Shown piece by piece: positions 1 through 7,444 of a stretch of 11,309 nt of DNA (positions within the stretch are counted from its first letter, which is position 1; every line of letters begins with the position of its first letter). The notes below the pieces were generated by a model that saw only the letters and a list, made by a program, of their open reading frames with translations, did no database searches and had not been told where the DNA came from. The translations under genes were made by a program, and so were the position numbers. This DNA is from an archaeon. GTDB lineage: Archaea > Nanobdellota > Nanobdellia > Woesearchaeales > JAGVOV01. Where the stretch lies: contig JAGVOV010000070.1 in the NCBI GenBank assembly GCA_020052545.1, positions 1 to 11,309 of the forward strand. Direction: 5' to 3'.

Positions 1-986
1 AAATGCTGCCCGTAAAAATTAGTTGAGGGCAGCTCAACATCAAGGCCTGCTTCAAGTCCGAGCTTTGCAGTTTCCTGTTCATTTTTTGCAACGCAGTGGA
101 AGAAGAGAAGATTATCGAGTGAATAATAATCAGAAGACACCATACCGTCAAAACCCCACTGCTCACGCAAGATTTCAGTGAGCAGTTCTTCTGAGCTTGC
201 ACAAGGTATTCCATCCAGCTCATGATATGCATTCATCACAGATGCTGCATGCGCTTCTTTTACTGCAGCTTCGAAAGGAGGCAGAAAAACCTCAAGAAGC
301 TCCCGTCTTGGAATATGCGAGGGCGCCCAGTTCATTCCGCCCTCGGAATTTCCATATCCAACAAAATGCTTCAATGTGGCAACAACCCCATCCTTGAGAT
401 CTTTACCCTGAAGTCCTTTTACATATGCAACACCCATTCTGGAAACCAGATAAGGATCTTCGCCAAAAGTCTCTTCTACCCTGCCCCATCTTGGATCCCG
501 CGTCACATCCAAGACCGGGGATAGCCCCTGATGCACACCTGTCGCCCTCATCTGTGACCTGATCACATCTGTCATCTGTTCTATAAGTTCAGGTTCCCAT
601 GTGCTTGCCAGGCCGATTGCCTGCGGGAAGTTTGCCGCATCCCGACCAGTAAATCCGGAGCAGCATTCTTCATGAACAATGGCAGGAATTCCGAGCCGCG
701 TTTCTTCCACAAGAAACTTCTGTATGCCATTCAGCATTTCAGCAAGCTCAGCAGGTGTAAGATCTCCCAAAGAAGCAGGCCTTGATATCTGTCCTGTGCC
801 ATTGATCAGATGTGCTTTCATCTTTCCATGAGAGGTTTTCATTGTATGCAGATCCAGAAGCTCAAAAGGCCATATTCCGCTGAGTTGTGCGACTTTTTCT
901 TCCAAAGTCATTCTTTTAAGCAGATCTTCCACTCTCTTTTTTAATGGCTGAGCTGGGTCCAGATATAGTTTTTTATCTTTCGCCAT
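1..986 (-). CDS. Glycoside hydrolase family 3, beta-glucosidase/xylosidase type (partial, C-terminus off the left edge)
   Basis: This is the first 328 residues of a retaining exo-glycosidase that would remove sugars from the non-reducing ends of oligosaccharides. The frame stays open from an ATG at 986-984 to the window edge. GGGAGG (995-1000) lies 8 bases upstream of that ATG, which supports the start. Family 3 landmarks appear in order: an N-terminal MTLEEKVAQL stretch (residues 26-35), HEECCSGF (104-111), a PVLDVTRDPRWGRVEETFGEDP segment (156-177), LKHFVGYGNSEGG (204-216), and GFDGMVSSDY (277-286). In that last motif D285 is the expected catalytic nucleophile. K205 and H206 are the usual substrate-binding pair. 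The visible part ends at AGLDVELP...FYGQH, near the end of the TIM-barrel domain, so the C-terminal domain carrying the usual acid/base Glu is not in the window. There is no signal peptide, which suggests a cytoplasmic enzyme acting on imported oligosaccharides. The exact sugar cannot be told from sequence. Confidence 0.93.
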   Translation of the reverse strand, partial: MAKDKKLYLDPAQPLKKRVEDLLKRMTLEEKVAQLSGIWPFELLDLHTMKTSHGKMKAHLINGTGQISRPASLGDLTPAELAEMLNGIQKFLVEETRLGIPAIVHEECCSGFTGRDAANFPQAIGLASTWEPELIEQMTDVIRSQMRATGVHQGLSPVLDVTRDPRWGRVEETFGEDPYLVSRMGVAYVKGLQGKDLKDGVVATLKHFVGYGNSEGGMNWAPSHIPRRELLEVFLPPFEAAVKEAHAASVMNAYHELDGIPCASSEELLTEILREQWGFDGMVSSDYYSLDNLLFFHCVAKNEQETAKLGLEAGLDVELPSTNFYGQH

Positions 987-1258
987 TTGCAAATCCTCCC
1001 TTTATTCGATTGATATTCATTTCATTATTCTGGCATCAAATCATTTCTGATTTACCCGAAAAGCAAAGCCTATGGTTTCAGATATTTTTCATGCTGTCAA
1101 CATGATCTCCGCGCAAATCTCACAACATCTTTATCTTGTATTTCACTTTTGTTTTCTGTTAAACTGCAAAGCCTGGCAAAGGTGAATGAATAGCACCAAA
1201 AACATCTTCAGCAAAAGTTTTCACACTTTTCCCACAATAACCATAAGGAGCAAACATC
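987..1258. promoter_or_regulatory. Divergent control region between the GH3 gene and fadD
   Basis: This 272-bp region must contain the start signals for both outward-facing genes. I see no RNA gene or small ORF in it. On the minus strand a perfect TTGACA (1095-1100) points toward the GH3 gene, but the hexamer 17 bases downstream is poor, so it is only a weak promoter candidate. Two short inverted repeats are visible: AAATCA-4-TGATTT at 1038-1053, and TCATG-7-CATGA at 1089-1105, which overlaps the TTGACA. On the plus strand the region ends in AAGGAG (1245-1250), 8 bases before the fadD ATG. No convincing plus-strand promoter could be picked by eye. Confidence 0.4.
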
Positions 1259-3046
1259 ATGGGTAAAGATCATTTGGCTATCATGATCTATGAGAGCGCA
1301 GAAAAATATAACGATAAAACTGCAATGCGCTGGAAACAGCGCCGCGAATGGATTGATACTTCATATGCCAAACTTGGGGAAAAAGCGAAGACTGCTGCAA
1401 AAGCACTGCTAGAATACGGCATTCAGGAAGGCGATATGCTAGGCATTTTTTCGCAAAACAGGCCGGACTGGGCAATTGCTGATTTCGGGATTTTAAGCAT
1501 CCGCGGGGTCTCTGTGCCGATATACGCTACGAACACGGCAAAGCAGACTGAATATATTGTGAATGACGCACAACTAAAGCTTGTCTTTGTCGGCGACCAG
1601 GGACAATACGATAAAGTGCGATCGTTCATGCAATCCACTCCCCAACTAAAGACAATCATTGCATTTGATAAAAAAATAAAGATCTCCGGAGACGACTCAA
1701 TATATTTTGAAGATTTCCTGAAAAAAGGCGAAGCCTCCTCAAAGGATGCAGAGCTTGAGAAGCGACTAGCTGCAACATCTTCAGATGATATTGCAACCCT
1801 GATCTACACTTCAGGGACAACCGGAGACCCAAAAGGCGCAGTTCTAACCCATTCAAACTTTTTTCATCAGTTCTATGCGATCGATGAACGCTTCAATGTA
1901 GGAACAAATGACAAAAGCCTGTGTTTTCTTCCTTTAAGCCATGCATATGAGCGGTGCTGGTCTTACTATATATTTTACTCAGGAGCAGAAAACAATTATC
2001 TCTCAGATCCAAAACAGATCGTGAGATACATGCCAATGGTAAAGCCCACTACAATGGTGAGTGTGCCAAGACTCTATGAAAAGATATATTCAACTGTGTA
2101 TGACAAGCTTGAAAAAGCCTCTCCTGCAAAAAAGATTCTATTTAACTGGGCTGTCAAAACAGGCAAAAAATATCAGTACAAGAAAAAAGACCACAAAATT
2201 GTTTTCCCATTGCTCGAATTAGAGCACGCCTTTGCAGACAAGATGGTGCTCTCGAAAATCAGAGATGCGGTGGGCGGAAAGAAAAATTTCTTTTCAGCAG
2301 GCGGCGCTCCACTTTCAAAAGACATTGAAGAATTCTTTTTTGCAGCAGGGCTTCTTGTGTGCCAGGGATACGGGCTTACCGAGACCGCTCCCGTGATCTC
2401 CTGTAATGCGCCTAATGATTTTAAATTCGGGACCGTAGGAAAACCTGTTCTAGGTTGCCAGGTCAAGATCGGAGAAGATGGTGAGATCCTTGTAAAAGGC
2501 GGAAATATCATGAAGGGCTATCACAACAAGCCGAATGAAACAAAAGAGGTCTTTACCGAGGACGGATGGTTTAAAACAGGCGATGTAGGCGTTTTTGACG
2601 AAGACGGATTTTTACGCATTACTGACAGGATTAAAGATCTCGTGATCACTGCACAGGGCAAGAATGTCGCGCCGCAGCATATTGAGACCATGATCGGCAA
2701 GGATCATTACATTGAGCAGATCGCTGTCATTGGCGATAAGAGAAAGTTTATAAGCGCGCTTGTTGTGCCCTCGTTCCCGGCACTCCAGGAATATGCAAAG
2801 CAAAACAATATTGCATATTCATCACGCGAAGAACTGGTGAAAAACTCTGAGATCATAAAATTTTATCAGGAGCGCATAAAAAAGCTCTCGGATGAGCTCG
2901 CAGACTATGAAAAGATCAAAAGGTTCACCATTATGAGCCATGAGTTCTCACAGGAAACAGGCGAACTCACCCCTACCCAGAAGATCATGAGAAAATCAGT
3001 CACGCAAAAATACAAAGATATTATTGATGACATGTACAAGGAATAG
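1259..3046 (+). CDS. fadD: Long-chain fatty acid--CoA ligase (AMP-forming acyl-CoA synthetase)
   Basis: A complete 595-residue adenylate-forming enzyme, the usual length for long-chain acyl-CoA synthetases (FadD15/FAA type). It activates a fatty acid with ATP to an acyl-AMP and then transfers it to CoA, feeding beta-oxidation or lipid synthesis. Visible motifs: the P-loop YTSGTTGDPKG (183-193), LPLSHAYER (224-232), FSAGGAPLS (345-353), YGLTET (371-376), DGWFKTGD (435-442), the hinge region DRIKDLVITAQGKNVAP (456-472), and LTPTQKIMRKS near the C-terminus, where K575 is the expected catalytic lysine for adenylation. All key residues are present. There is no signal peptide; the enzyme is probably cytoplasmic or peripheral to the membrane. 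The start is fixed by AAGGAG (1245-1250). The gene stands alone on its strand, diverging from the GH3 gene. The symbol is used in the broad sense; the chain-length preference is unknown. Confidence 0.95.
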   Translation: MGKDHLAIMIYESAEKYNDKTAMRWKQRREWIDTSYAKLGEKAKTAAKALLEYGIQEGDMLGIFSQNRPDWAIADFGILSIRGVSVPIYATNTAKQTEYIVNDAQLKLVFVGDQGQYDKVRSFMQSTPQLKTIIAFDKKIKISGDDSIYFEDFLKKGEASSKDAELEKRLAATSSDDIATLIYTSGTTGDPKGAVLTHSNFFHQFYAIDERFNVGTNDKSLCFLPLSHAYERCWSYYIFYSGAENNYLSDPKQIVRYMPMVKPTTMVSVPRLYEKIYSTVYDKLEKASPAKKILFNWAVKTGKKYQYKKKDHKIVFPLLELEHAFADKMVLSKIRDAVGGKKNFFSAGGAPLSKDIEEFFFAAGLLVCQGYGLTETAPVISCNAPNDFKFGTVGKPVLGCQVKIGEDGEILVKGGNIMKGYHNKPNETKEVFTEDGWFKTGDVGVFDEDGFLRITDRIKDLVITAQGKNVAPQHIETMIGKDHYIEQIAVIGDKRKFISALVVPSFPALQEYAKQNNIAYSSREELVKNSEIIKFYQERIKKLSDELADYEKIKRFTIMSHEFSQETGELTPTQKIMRKSVTQKYKDIIDDMYKE

Positions 3047-3072
3047 CCAGCCTGACTGCCCCCTCACCCTTC

Positions 3073-3093
3073 CCTCTCCCGCAAGGGGAGAGG
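3073..3093. repeat. GC-rich hairpin of the CCTCTCCC-GCAAG-GGGAGAGG type downstream of fadD
   Basis: A perfect 8-bp stem (3073-3080 with 3086-3093) closes a 5-base loop. It sits 26 bases after the fadD stop inside a C-rich run (CCCCTCACCCTTCCCTCTCCC) that I recognise as a common dispersed bacterial genome repeat. No U-tract follows on the plus strand, so it is not a classical Rho-independent terminator. It could still stabilise the 3' end of the fadD mRNA. Confidence 0.6.
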
Positions 3094-3131
3094 ATCATTA
3101 ATGGAATACCACAAGTGACGAGGGACATTTG

Positions 3132-3321
3132 GTCATTGCGAACGCAGCGAAGCAATCTCTCATTCCACTTAATTAAAAAAGATTGCCATCCTTCACGGAG
3201 CTTGTCCTGAGCCAAAAAAGCTAGACCCTTCGCTTCGCTCAGGGTGACAAATGGCGAAGGGTTCAGGTCAGGCTTAAGCGGAGTTTACACTGAACGAAGT
3301 GAATGTGCTCCTCGCAATGAC
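3132..3321. repeat. About 190-bp non-coding palindromic repeat block, possibly MITE-like, with inverted GTCATTGCGA ends
   Basis: The block begins with GTCATTGCGA (3132-3141) and ends with its exact inverse TCGCAATGAC (3312-3321). Inside are further perfect inverted pairs: CCTGAGC (3206-3212) with GCTCAGG (3237-3243), and ACCCTTCGC (3225-3233) with GCGAAGGGT (3254-3262). GCAGCGAAGCAATCTC (3144-3159) adjoins the left end. These words match a class of dispersed repeats well known in environmental bacterial genomes. There is no ORF that could be a transposase and no obvious target-site duplication outside the ends. It is better read as a mosaic of short mobile palindromes or a MITE-like remnant. 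Copy number cannot be seen from one window. Together with the hairpin before it, this accounts for the gene-free stretch 3047-3356. Confidence 0.6.
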
Positions 3322-3356
3322 TAAGTAAAGATCTCATTCTCACAGGCTATTTGCCT

Positions 3357-3845
3357 CTATTTTACAATCTCCAAATAATCAGCATGGATAGTAGCTTCAA
3401 ATGGATCAAGCAGAATATCTTTGTTGGTGTCTGATTCTTTCCATGACTGTTTATCCCACTTGATCCTTAAAATCTGAATCGGCTCATCAGGATCTGGGAT
3501 AAGGGATTCAAGGGCCTTTTGAGTCTCACTACCTGAACCCATTTGTCCTGCAGCCTTGGCCCATGACTTTACTGTCTCTGGCGTCAGATATTCCGGCAAA
3601 CCGCGCTTCTCACCTTTGATTACTGTTCCTGAATGTCCCGGGCCGGCTATGATTTCATTTTTATGTCCTGTTTCTTTAGGCTTGAATGTTCCGGCCCAAG
3701 TGGTTATTCTAATATGGTCTCCCTGATGAAAAACCTTGTCGCCACAGACAGCTTCAACTTTCTTTTCCGGCGATTGCGCATGAACACCCATTGGTGCTGA
3801 TAAAATCGCGAAAAATATAATGATGACAACACTAACAGCTTTCAT
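3357..3845 (-). CDS. Small exported protein of unknown function with one EF-hand-like loop
   Basis: I do not recognise the family. The 162-residue product starts with a clear Sec signal peptide: a hydrophobic core at about residues 4-17, with probable cleavage after VHA (23). The mature protein would be about 139 residues and periplasmic or secreted; there is no lipobox. The mature part has one Cys (34), a Gly- and beta-rich middle (GDHIRITTW, GPGHSGTVIKG), and IQILRIKWDKQSW (123-135), which together resemble a small SH3-like beta barrel. This is followed by D139-T-N-K-D-I-L-L-D-P-F-E150. That stretch has acidic or Asn residues at EF-hand loop positions 1, 3, 5, 9 and 12, although the usual Gly at position 6 is Ile. 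GGAG lies 5-8 bases before the ATG. The gene follows the amidohydrolase by 41 bp on the same strand, so the two may be co-transcribed. That it is a real gene is likely; its role is unknown. Confidence 0.75.
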   Translation of the reverse strand: MKAVSVVIIIFFAILSAPMGVHAQSPEKKVEAVCGDKVFHQGDHIRITTWAGTFKPKETGHKNEIIAGPGHSGTVIKGEKRGLPEYLTPETVKSWAKAAGQMGSGSETQKALESLIPDPDEPIQILRIKWDKQSWKESDTNKDILLDPFEATIHADYLEIVK

Positions 3846-3886
3846 ATCGCTCCATTTCTTTTAATATTTCAATAATAACATCAGTA

Positions 3887-5251
3887 TCATCCTGGCTTTG
3901 TCTCATGCAACAGTCGACCAGCCTTCCAAACCTTCATCACCTTGCCAACATTGCGTAAATCCTCCAGCGGATTGCCCTCTACAAGCACCATGTCGGCGAT
4001 TTTTCCCTGTTCAATTGAGCCTAGGTCTTGTTCGAGATCCAATATCTCTGCGTTCTTCCTGGTGGCTGTTTCCAGTATCTCATAGCTTCCCATACCGGCC
4101 TCAGCCATCAACACCATTTCCAGCCAGGGGATGCCGAACAGACAGATATCTGTACCGCCAGCATCAGTCCCGAATCCAATATTTGCCCCGTCTTCATGGA
4201 GACGGCGCACATTGTTTGTCATGGCATTGAATGTCTGGCGCAGCAAATGATAATCAATCAGGGTATCAGACTGCTTCCCGGCCTTTATTTGTTCGATAAT
4301 TTCAATTACATTCTTCTGGGCCATGGGAATAAGGCGAAAATCTGTAGAAGTGATTATGCACTCGAGAGTTTGGAGCATGTCTTCACGGTAAAGGACGGGA
4401 GCAATCAATGTTGGGATGATTGTCGTCTTACTCTTGGCTATCATGTTCACGTCCTCAGTCGAGAAGTCTTCTAAGGGTATGTGTTCAATCGTGTCGAACT
4501 GCCATGCAATCGCCTTGCGGTAGCCGACATTTGAAAGGCAGTGCAAGGCTGCCTTTGTTTTCCTTTCGTGCGCAGTGCGCACAATTGCCGCGTAGCTGTC
4601 ATCGGCCAGGACATTCAGTTTTGGATGTCCGAACATATATGACTGTTCCTGGTAAACGGTTTTGATCCATGCTGCGCCCTTGTTCAACATGGAATGCACG
4701 GCATTTACTGCCTGTTCCCTGCCAATGATCCTTTCCGCTAACTGCCCCTTGAGGATCACTCGATGAAGCCAGCTGAATGAAGAAATCATGTCCGGGTATC
4801 CGCCGGGGCAGGATATAATGGAAAAGGAGGGAACGATGCGCGGTCCGATTATTCGCCCACGTTCAATCATGCCCATGAACCGGGCAATAATCGGTGTCGA
4901 TCCCAAGTCGCGGACGGTTGTTACCCCGGCTCGTATACAACTGTGTAAGTTTTTCTCGATTTGTTTCTGAGTTGGAATGAGATTGGAGAACTTTGCTACA
5001 TCATGGAGGCTGGTAAAGGGATTCATGCAGTGTACATGCGCGTCGATCAAACCCGGCATGAGATAGTTACCACCAAGGTCGAGGGTGGCATGACCGCGCT
5101 GTTTCAGGCCATCGAGTTTATCGGCGTCAAGAATTGATTGAATCCTTCCGTTTTCAAGGACCACAATTTTATTTTTCTTGATCTTTTCCCCATCGATCGC
5201 GGACATGTCAATCAAGTTCATGTTATGCAGTACGGATACCGTTTTTTTCAT
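3887..5251 (-). CDS. Metal-dependent amidohydrolase, imidazolonepropionase-like / Xaa-Pro dipeptidase-like
   Basis: A complete 454-residue member of the amidohydrolase superfamily, which hydrolyses C-N bonds in small cyclic amides, ureas or dipeptides using a one- or two-metal centre. The small N-terminal beta domain (residues 1-60) is followed by the TIM barrel. All expected metal ligands are visible: the HxH of DAHVH (H72, H74), K197 in AAWIKTVY (the position usually carboxylated in binuclear members), H237 in ALHCLS, H257 in TIEHI, and D363 in GFGTDAGG. The C-terminal LGSIEQGKIADMVLVEGNPLEDL (410-432) is the family's usual return to the beta domain. There is no signal peptide, so it is probably cytoplasmic. 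GGAAGGA (5261-5267) precedes the ATG by 9 bases. Substrate cannot be assigned: imidazolonepropionase-like, prolidase-like and organophosphate-acid-anhydrolase-like enzymes share this pattern. In sampled lines its G+C is higher than in the neighbouring chaperone gene, which could mean a separate origin. Confidence 0.9.
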   Translation of the reverse strand: MKKTVSVLHNMNLIDMSAIDGEKIKKNKIVVLENGRIQSILDADKLDGLKQRGHATLDLGGNYLMPGLIDAHVHCMNPFTSLHDVAKFSNLIPTQKQIEKNLHSCIRAGVTTVRDLGSTPIIARFMGMIERGRIIGPRIVPSFSIISCPGGYPDMISSFSWLHRVILKGQLAERIIGREQAVNAVHSMLNKGAAWIKTVYQEQSYMFGHPKLNVLADDSYAAIVRTAHERKTKAALHCLSNVGYRKAIAWQFDTIEHIPLEDFSTEDVNMIAKSKTTIIPTLIAPVLYREDMLQTLECIITSTDFRLIPMAQKNVIEIIEQIKAGKQSDTLIDYHLLRQTFNAMTNNVRRLHEDGANIGFGTDAGGTDICLFGIPWLEMVLMAEAGMGSYEILETATRKNAEILDLEQDLGSIEQGKIADMVLVEGNPLEDLRNVGKVMKVWKAGRLLHETKPG

Positions 5252-5337
5252 GGTTATCTATCCTTCCACATAAATATCAATCTGGTAGTAAAAACTTCCT
5301 TACCATAAACGGTCGAAGGAACTGAATAGGTTTAAAG

Positions 5338-5374
5338 AAAAGAAAGTGCCCGCTTTTCGCGGGCACTTTCTTTT
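5338..5374. terminator. Strong bidirectional Rho-independent terminator
   Basis: A perfect inverted repeat AGAAAGTGCCCGC-TTTTC-GCGGGCACTTTCT (5341-5353 with 5359-5371) can extend with A-T pairs to 5338-5374. Read on the minus strand it ends in TTTCTTTTCTTT and would stop transcription right after the chaperone gene, whose stop codon (5373-5375) touches the stem. No gene approaches it from the plus side here. It separates the chaperone gene from the amidohydrolase downstream on the same strand, so those two are probably different transcription units. Confidence 0.92.
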
Positions 5375-7253
5375 ACAGAAGTTTATCTTTGTTTATTTTT
5401 ATCTTATGTCTCTCTTTTGCCTGGCTGATGAATGCTGTCATGGCTTCTTGTTGCTTCATATTAAGCAGGCCTTCTCTTATGGCCTTTGCCTGATCAACAG
5501 TCATGGTGCTTACATCTGCGGTCTTACGCTCTTTTAACCATACCACCACTATATCATTCCCTGCATTGTAAACCTTGGGGCTGACAAGCTGGTTCATGTT
5601 GTCGATCGTATCCTTTGTGATGCCAATGCCGGGGATTACCCATGTAGACAATCCGAACAGACCTGTGTTCTGGACTTTTAAGCCTTTTTGTTTGCTAAGC
5701 TCATCCTTATTCAGTTTGGCAAGCTGATCTGCTCTAGCCTTTGCAGCATCCTTTGCCTTCTCTTTTATAAGATCAGCTTTTACCTTGTCTTTTACTTCCG
5801 CCAAAGATGGAATTCTTGCAGATATCCTCTTTGTCACTTTGAAGATAACATACCCATCTCCTGTATCGATTACATCGCTTATCTCGCCTGCAGGATATTT
5901 GAAGGCATCCTTAACAACAATTGCTCCGCCAGGAATCTCCACCACATCTTTTTCTGCAAAAGGCCCGGCCTGTATCACGTTAAGATTATGTGCTTTCGCA
6001 TATCCATAAATATCATAGTTAGGATCTTCGTAGATCTTAGTGTATGTGCTGTACACATCATTATATGCCATATCTTTGGCCTTGGCATTCTTCAAGCCCT
6101 CTATAATTCCTCCGGAAACCTCTTCAAATGAACGAGAGACTTCATCTTTCTTTTCCTCAAGTTTGAATATGTGGAAACCAAGGCTCGATTGCACAGGGCC
6201 TTTGATGTCTCCCGGCTTCATGGCAGACAGGATATTGCCGATGCCATCACCAAGATCGTCCTTGTTTATGAATCCGAGATCTCCGCCCTGACTAGCGCTT
6301 GCAGTGTCATGCGAATATTTTTTCGCGAGCATTGCAAAATCTTTTCCTGATTTTGCCTCTTCATATATTTTGAGCGTTTCGTTTCTCTTTTGCTCGATCA
6401 TCTTTTCATCTGCCTGCTCGGGAACTGCGATGAGAATATGACGTGCATGAATCTTCGCAGGTGTGGTGTAAAGCTGTTTTTTGTGAGTGTCATAGTATTG
6501 CTTTGCATCATCAGCGCTTGCTTCAACCATTGACTTATATGCAGACACATTAAAGCTTATATACGCAATAGATGCTTTGGGAGGTATCTTGTATGCCTCT
6601 TTGTTCTTTTCATAATATGCGCCAATCTCTCCTGCGCTTGCAGACATTTTGGCTTCATAATCACGCGGGTTTATGCGGATATAATTCAGGTTAAACTTGT
6701 CACTCCTATCCCTGAACGATGCTTCTATCTCCTTTTTGGTGACTCCTATATTGCTTGCCACTATCTCTGCAAGACGTGCCCGTACAATCTCTTTCTTTTG
6801 CTGATTTTCAAATTCATTTGGCGTGAGATTATAATACCGCAATGCCCTCTCGTATGCCTGCATATCGAATTTTCCATTACTCATAAATGCTGGAACAGAC
6901 TGGATTGCCTCTGTCAGCTCTGCATCCGTAACAAAAATCCCCAATCTCTTTGCCTCTAACTCCATTATATAGCCATCAACCATCTGATTGAGGACTGTTT
7001 CTTTCAGGTTCATGCTTTTTGCCATTTCTTCATTGAATGCCTGGCCATAACGCTGCTGATATGCCTCCAGCACTTCATTGTATGTCTTTGAAAATTGCTG
7101 GATGGATATTGTATGCTTGTCGATCTGGGCAACCATATTTTCCATTCGCGCCAGATATGAACTCCCTCCCCAAAATATGAACACAACAATAACCAGACCA
7201 AAAATAAGCTTTGTGATCCAGCTCCTCGCATGCTTCCTCAAGTATCCGAGCAT
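5373..7253 (-). CDS. ppiD: PpiD/SurA-like membrane-anchored peptidyl-prolyl isomerase (parvulin chaperone)
   Basis: A 626-residue periplasmic folding factor held in the inner membrane. A short basic cytoplasmic tail (MLGYLRKHARSWITK) precedes one transmembrane segment (residues 16-34, rich in I, V and F and ending in WGG). A SurA-type N-terminal helical domain follows (about 40-190), with the typical IDKHTISIQQFSKTYNEVLE opening. The parvulin-type PPIase domain spans about 265-367, with HARHILI (269-275), FAMLAKKYSHD (306-316), GGDLGFI (323-329) and SLGFHIFKL (357-365). A second, less conserved parvulin-like segment (about 400-500: GAIVVKDAF, DGYVIFKV) is followed by a charged C-terminal tail. 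This architecture and length match PpiD, which helps newly secreted outer-membrane and periplasmic proteins fold. AAAGGAG (7261-7267) lies 7 bases before the ATG. It is transcribed alone and ends at a strong terminator. The symbol reflects architecture, not proven orthology. Confidence 0.9.
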   Translation of the reverse strand: MLGYLRKHARSWITKLIFGLVIVVFIFWGGSSYLARMENMVAQIDKHTISIQQFSKTYNEVLEAYQQRYGQAFNEEMAKSMNLKETVLNQMVDGYIMELEAKRLGIFVTDAELTEAIQSVPAFMSNGKFDMQAYERALRYYNLTPNEFENQQKKEIVRARLAEIVASNIGVTKKEIEASFRDRSDKFNLNYIRINPRDYEAKMSASAGEIGAYYEKNKEAYKIPPKASIAYISFNVSAYKSMVEASADDAKQYYDTHKKQLYTTPAKIHARHILIAVPEQADEKMIEQKRNETLKIYEEAKSGKDFAMLAKKYSHDTASASQGGDLGFINKDDLGDGIGNILSAMKPGDIKGPVQSSLGFHIFKLEEKKDEVSRSFEEVSGGIIEGLKNAKAKDMAYNDVYSTYTKIYEDPNYDIYGYAKAHNLNVIQAGPFAEKDVVEIPGGAIVVKDAFKYPAGEISDVIDTGDGYVIFKVTKRISARIPSLAEVKDKVKADLIKEKAKDAAKARADQLAKLNKDELSKQKGLKVQNTGLFGLSTWVIPGIGITKDTIDNMNQLVSPKVYNAGNDIVVVWLKERKTADVSTMTVDQAKAIREGLLNMKQQEAMTAFISQAKERHKIKINKDKLL

Positions 7254-7274
7254 TAAAGATCTCCTTTTCTCACA

Positions 7275-7280
7275 ATTATA
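7275..7280 (-). promoter_or_regulatory. Candidate -10 box for the ppiD-like gene
   Basis: A perfect TATAAT reads toward the chaperone gene 21 bases before its start codon. The hexamer 17 bases upstream (TATTCA) is a poor -35 match, and the implied leader would be only about 15 bases, starting next to the AAAGGAG ribosome site. Plausible but weak. Confidence 0.3.
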
Positions 7281-7403
7281 TTTTATGAAGCATTAGATGA
7301 ATACAAATATTATTGCAAGGGATTTCATGTGCCTTGATGCAAACGACAAGACACACATAATTTCCCTGAAAAATGGGGCTCTAAATTTTTTTGTAATTTA
7401 TGC

Positions 7404-7444
7404 TTGACATAATCGTGAACATAGTTTACTAAACGATGTATAGT
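7404..7444 (+). promoter_or_regulatory. Probable promoter of the tetR-TPR unit
   Basis: TTGACA (7404-7409) is a perfect -35 hexamer, with TACTAA (7427-7432) 17 bases downstream. An overlapping alternative is TGAACA (7416-7421), 17 bases, TATAGT (7439-7444), whose -10 matches the consensus at five of six positions. Either choice puts the -10 box inside the operator palindrome, which fits repression. The sequence does not decide between the two. Confidence 0.6.

Noticed and set aside
222..524. 100-residue plus-strand open frame at the left end
   Set aside because: It is antisense to clearly conserved GH3 sequence, with no initiation signal or homology that I recognise.
3021..3215. 64-residue minus-strand open frame in the fadD/orphan-gene gap
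   Set aside because: It is built from repeat sequence and the antisense of the fadD end, with no protein-like pattern.
3047..3356. Possible CRISPR array or transposon with its own enzyme
   Set aside because: The repeats are palindromic and of different types, not regularly spaced identical units, and there is no transposase or cas-like frame.
4028..4474. 148-residue open frame on the plus strand
   Set aside because: It lies wholly antisense to the amidohydrolase, has no ribosome site or recognisable domain, and reads as a shadow of the real gene.
5286..5310. Second copy of the tetR operator upstream of the amidohydrolase (TAGTAAAA and ATAAAC words)
   Set aside because: Only one arm approaches the motif, the words are short and AT-rich, and there is no symmetric partner at the right spacing.
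5688..6131. 147-residue open frame on the plus strand with hydrophobic stretches
   Set aside because: It is antisense to the ppiD-like gene; the hydrophobic look is the complement of Lys/Glu-rich coding sequence. No ribosome binding site.
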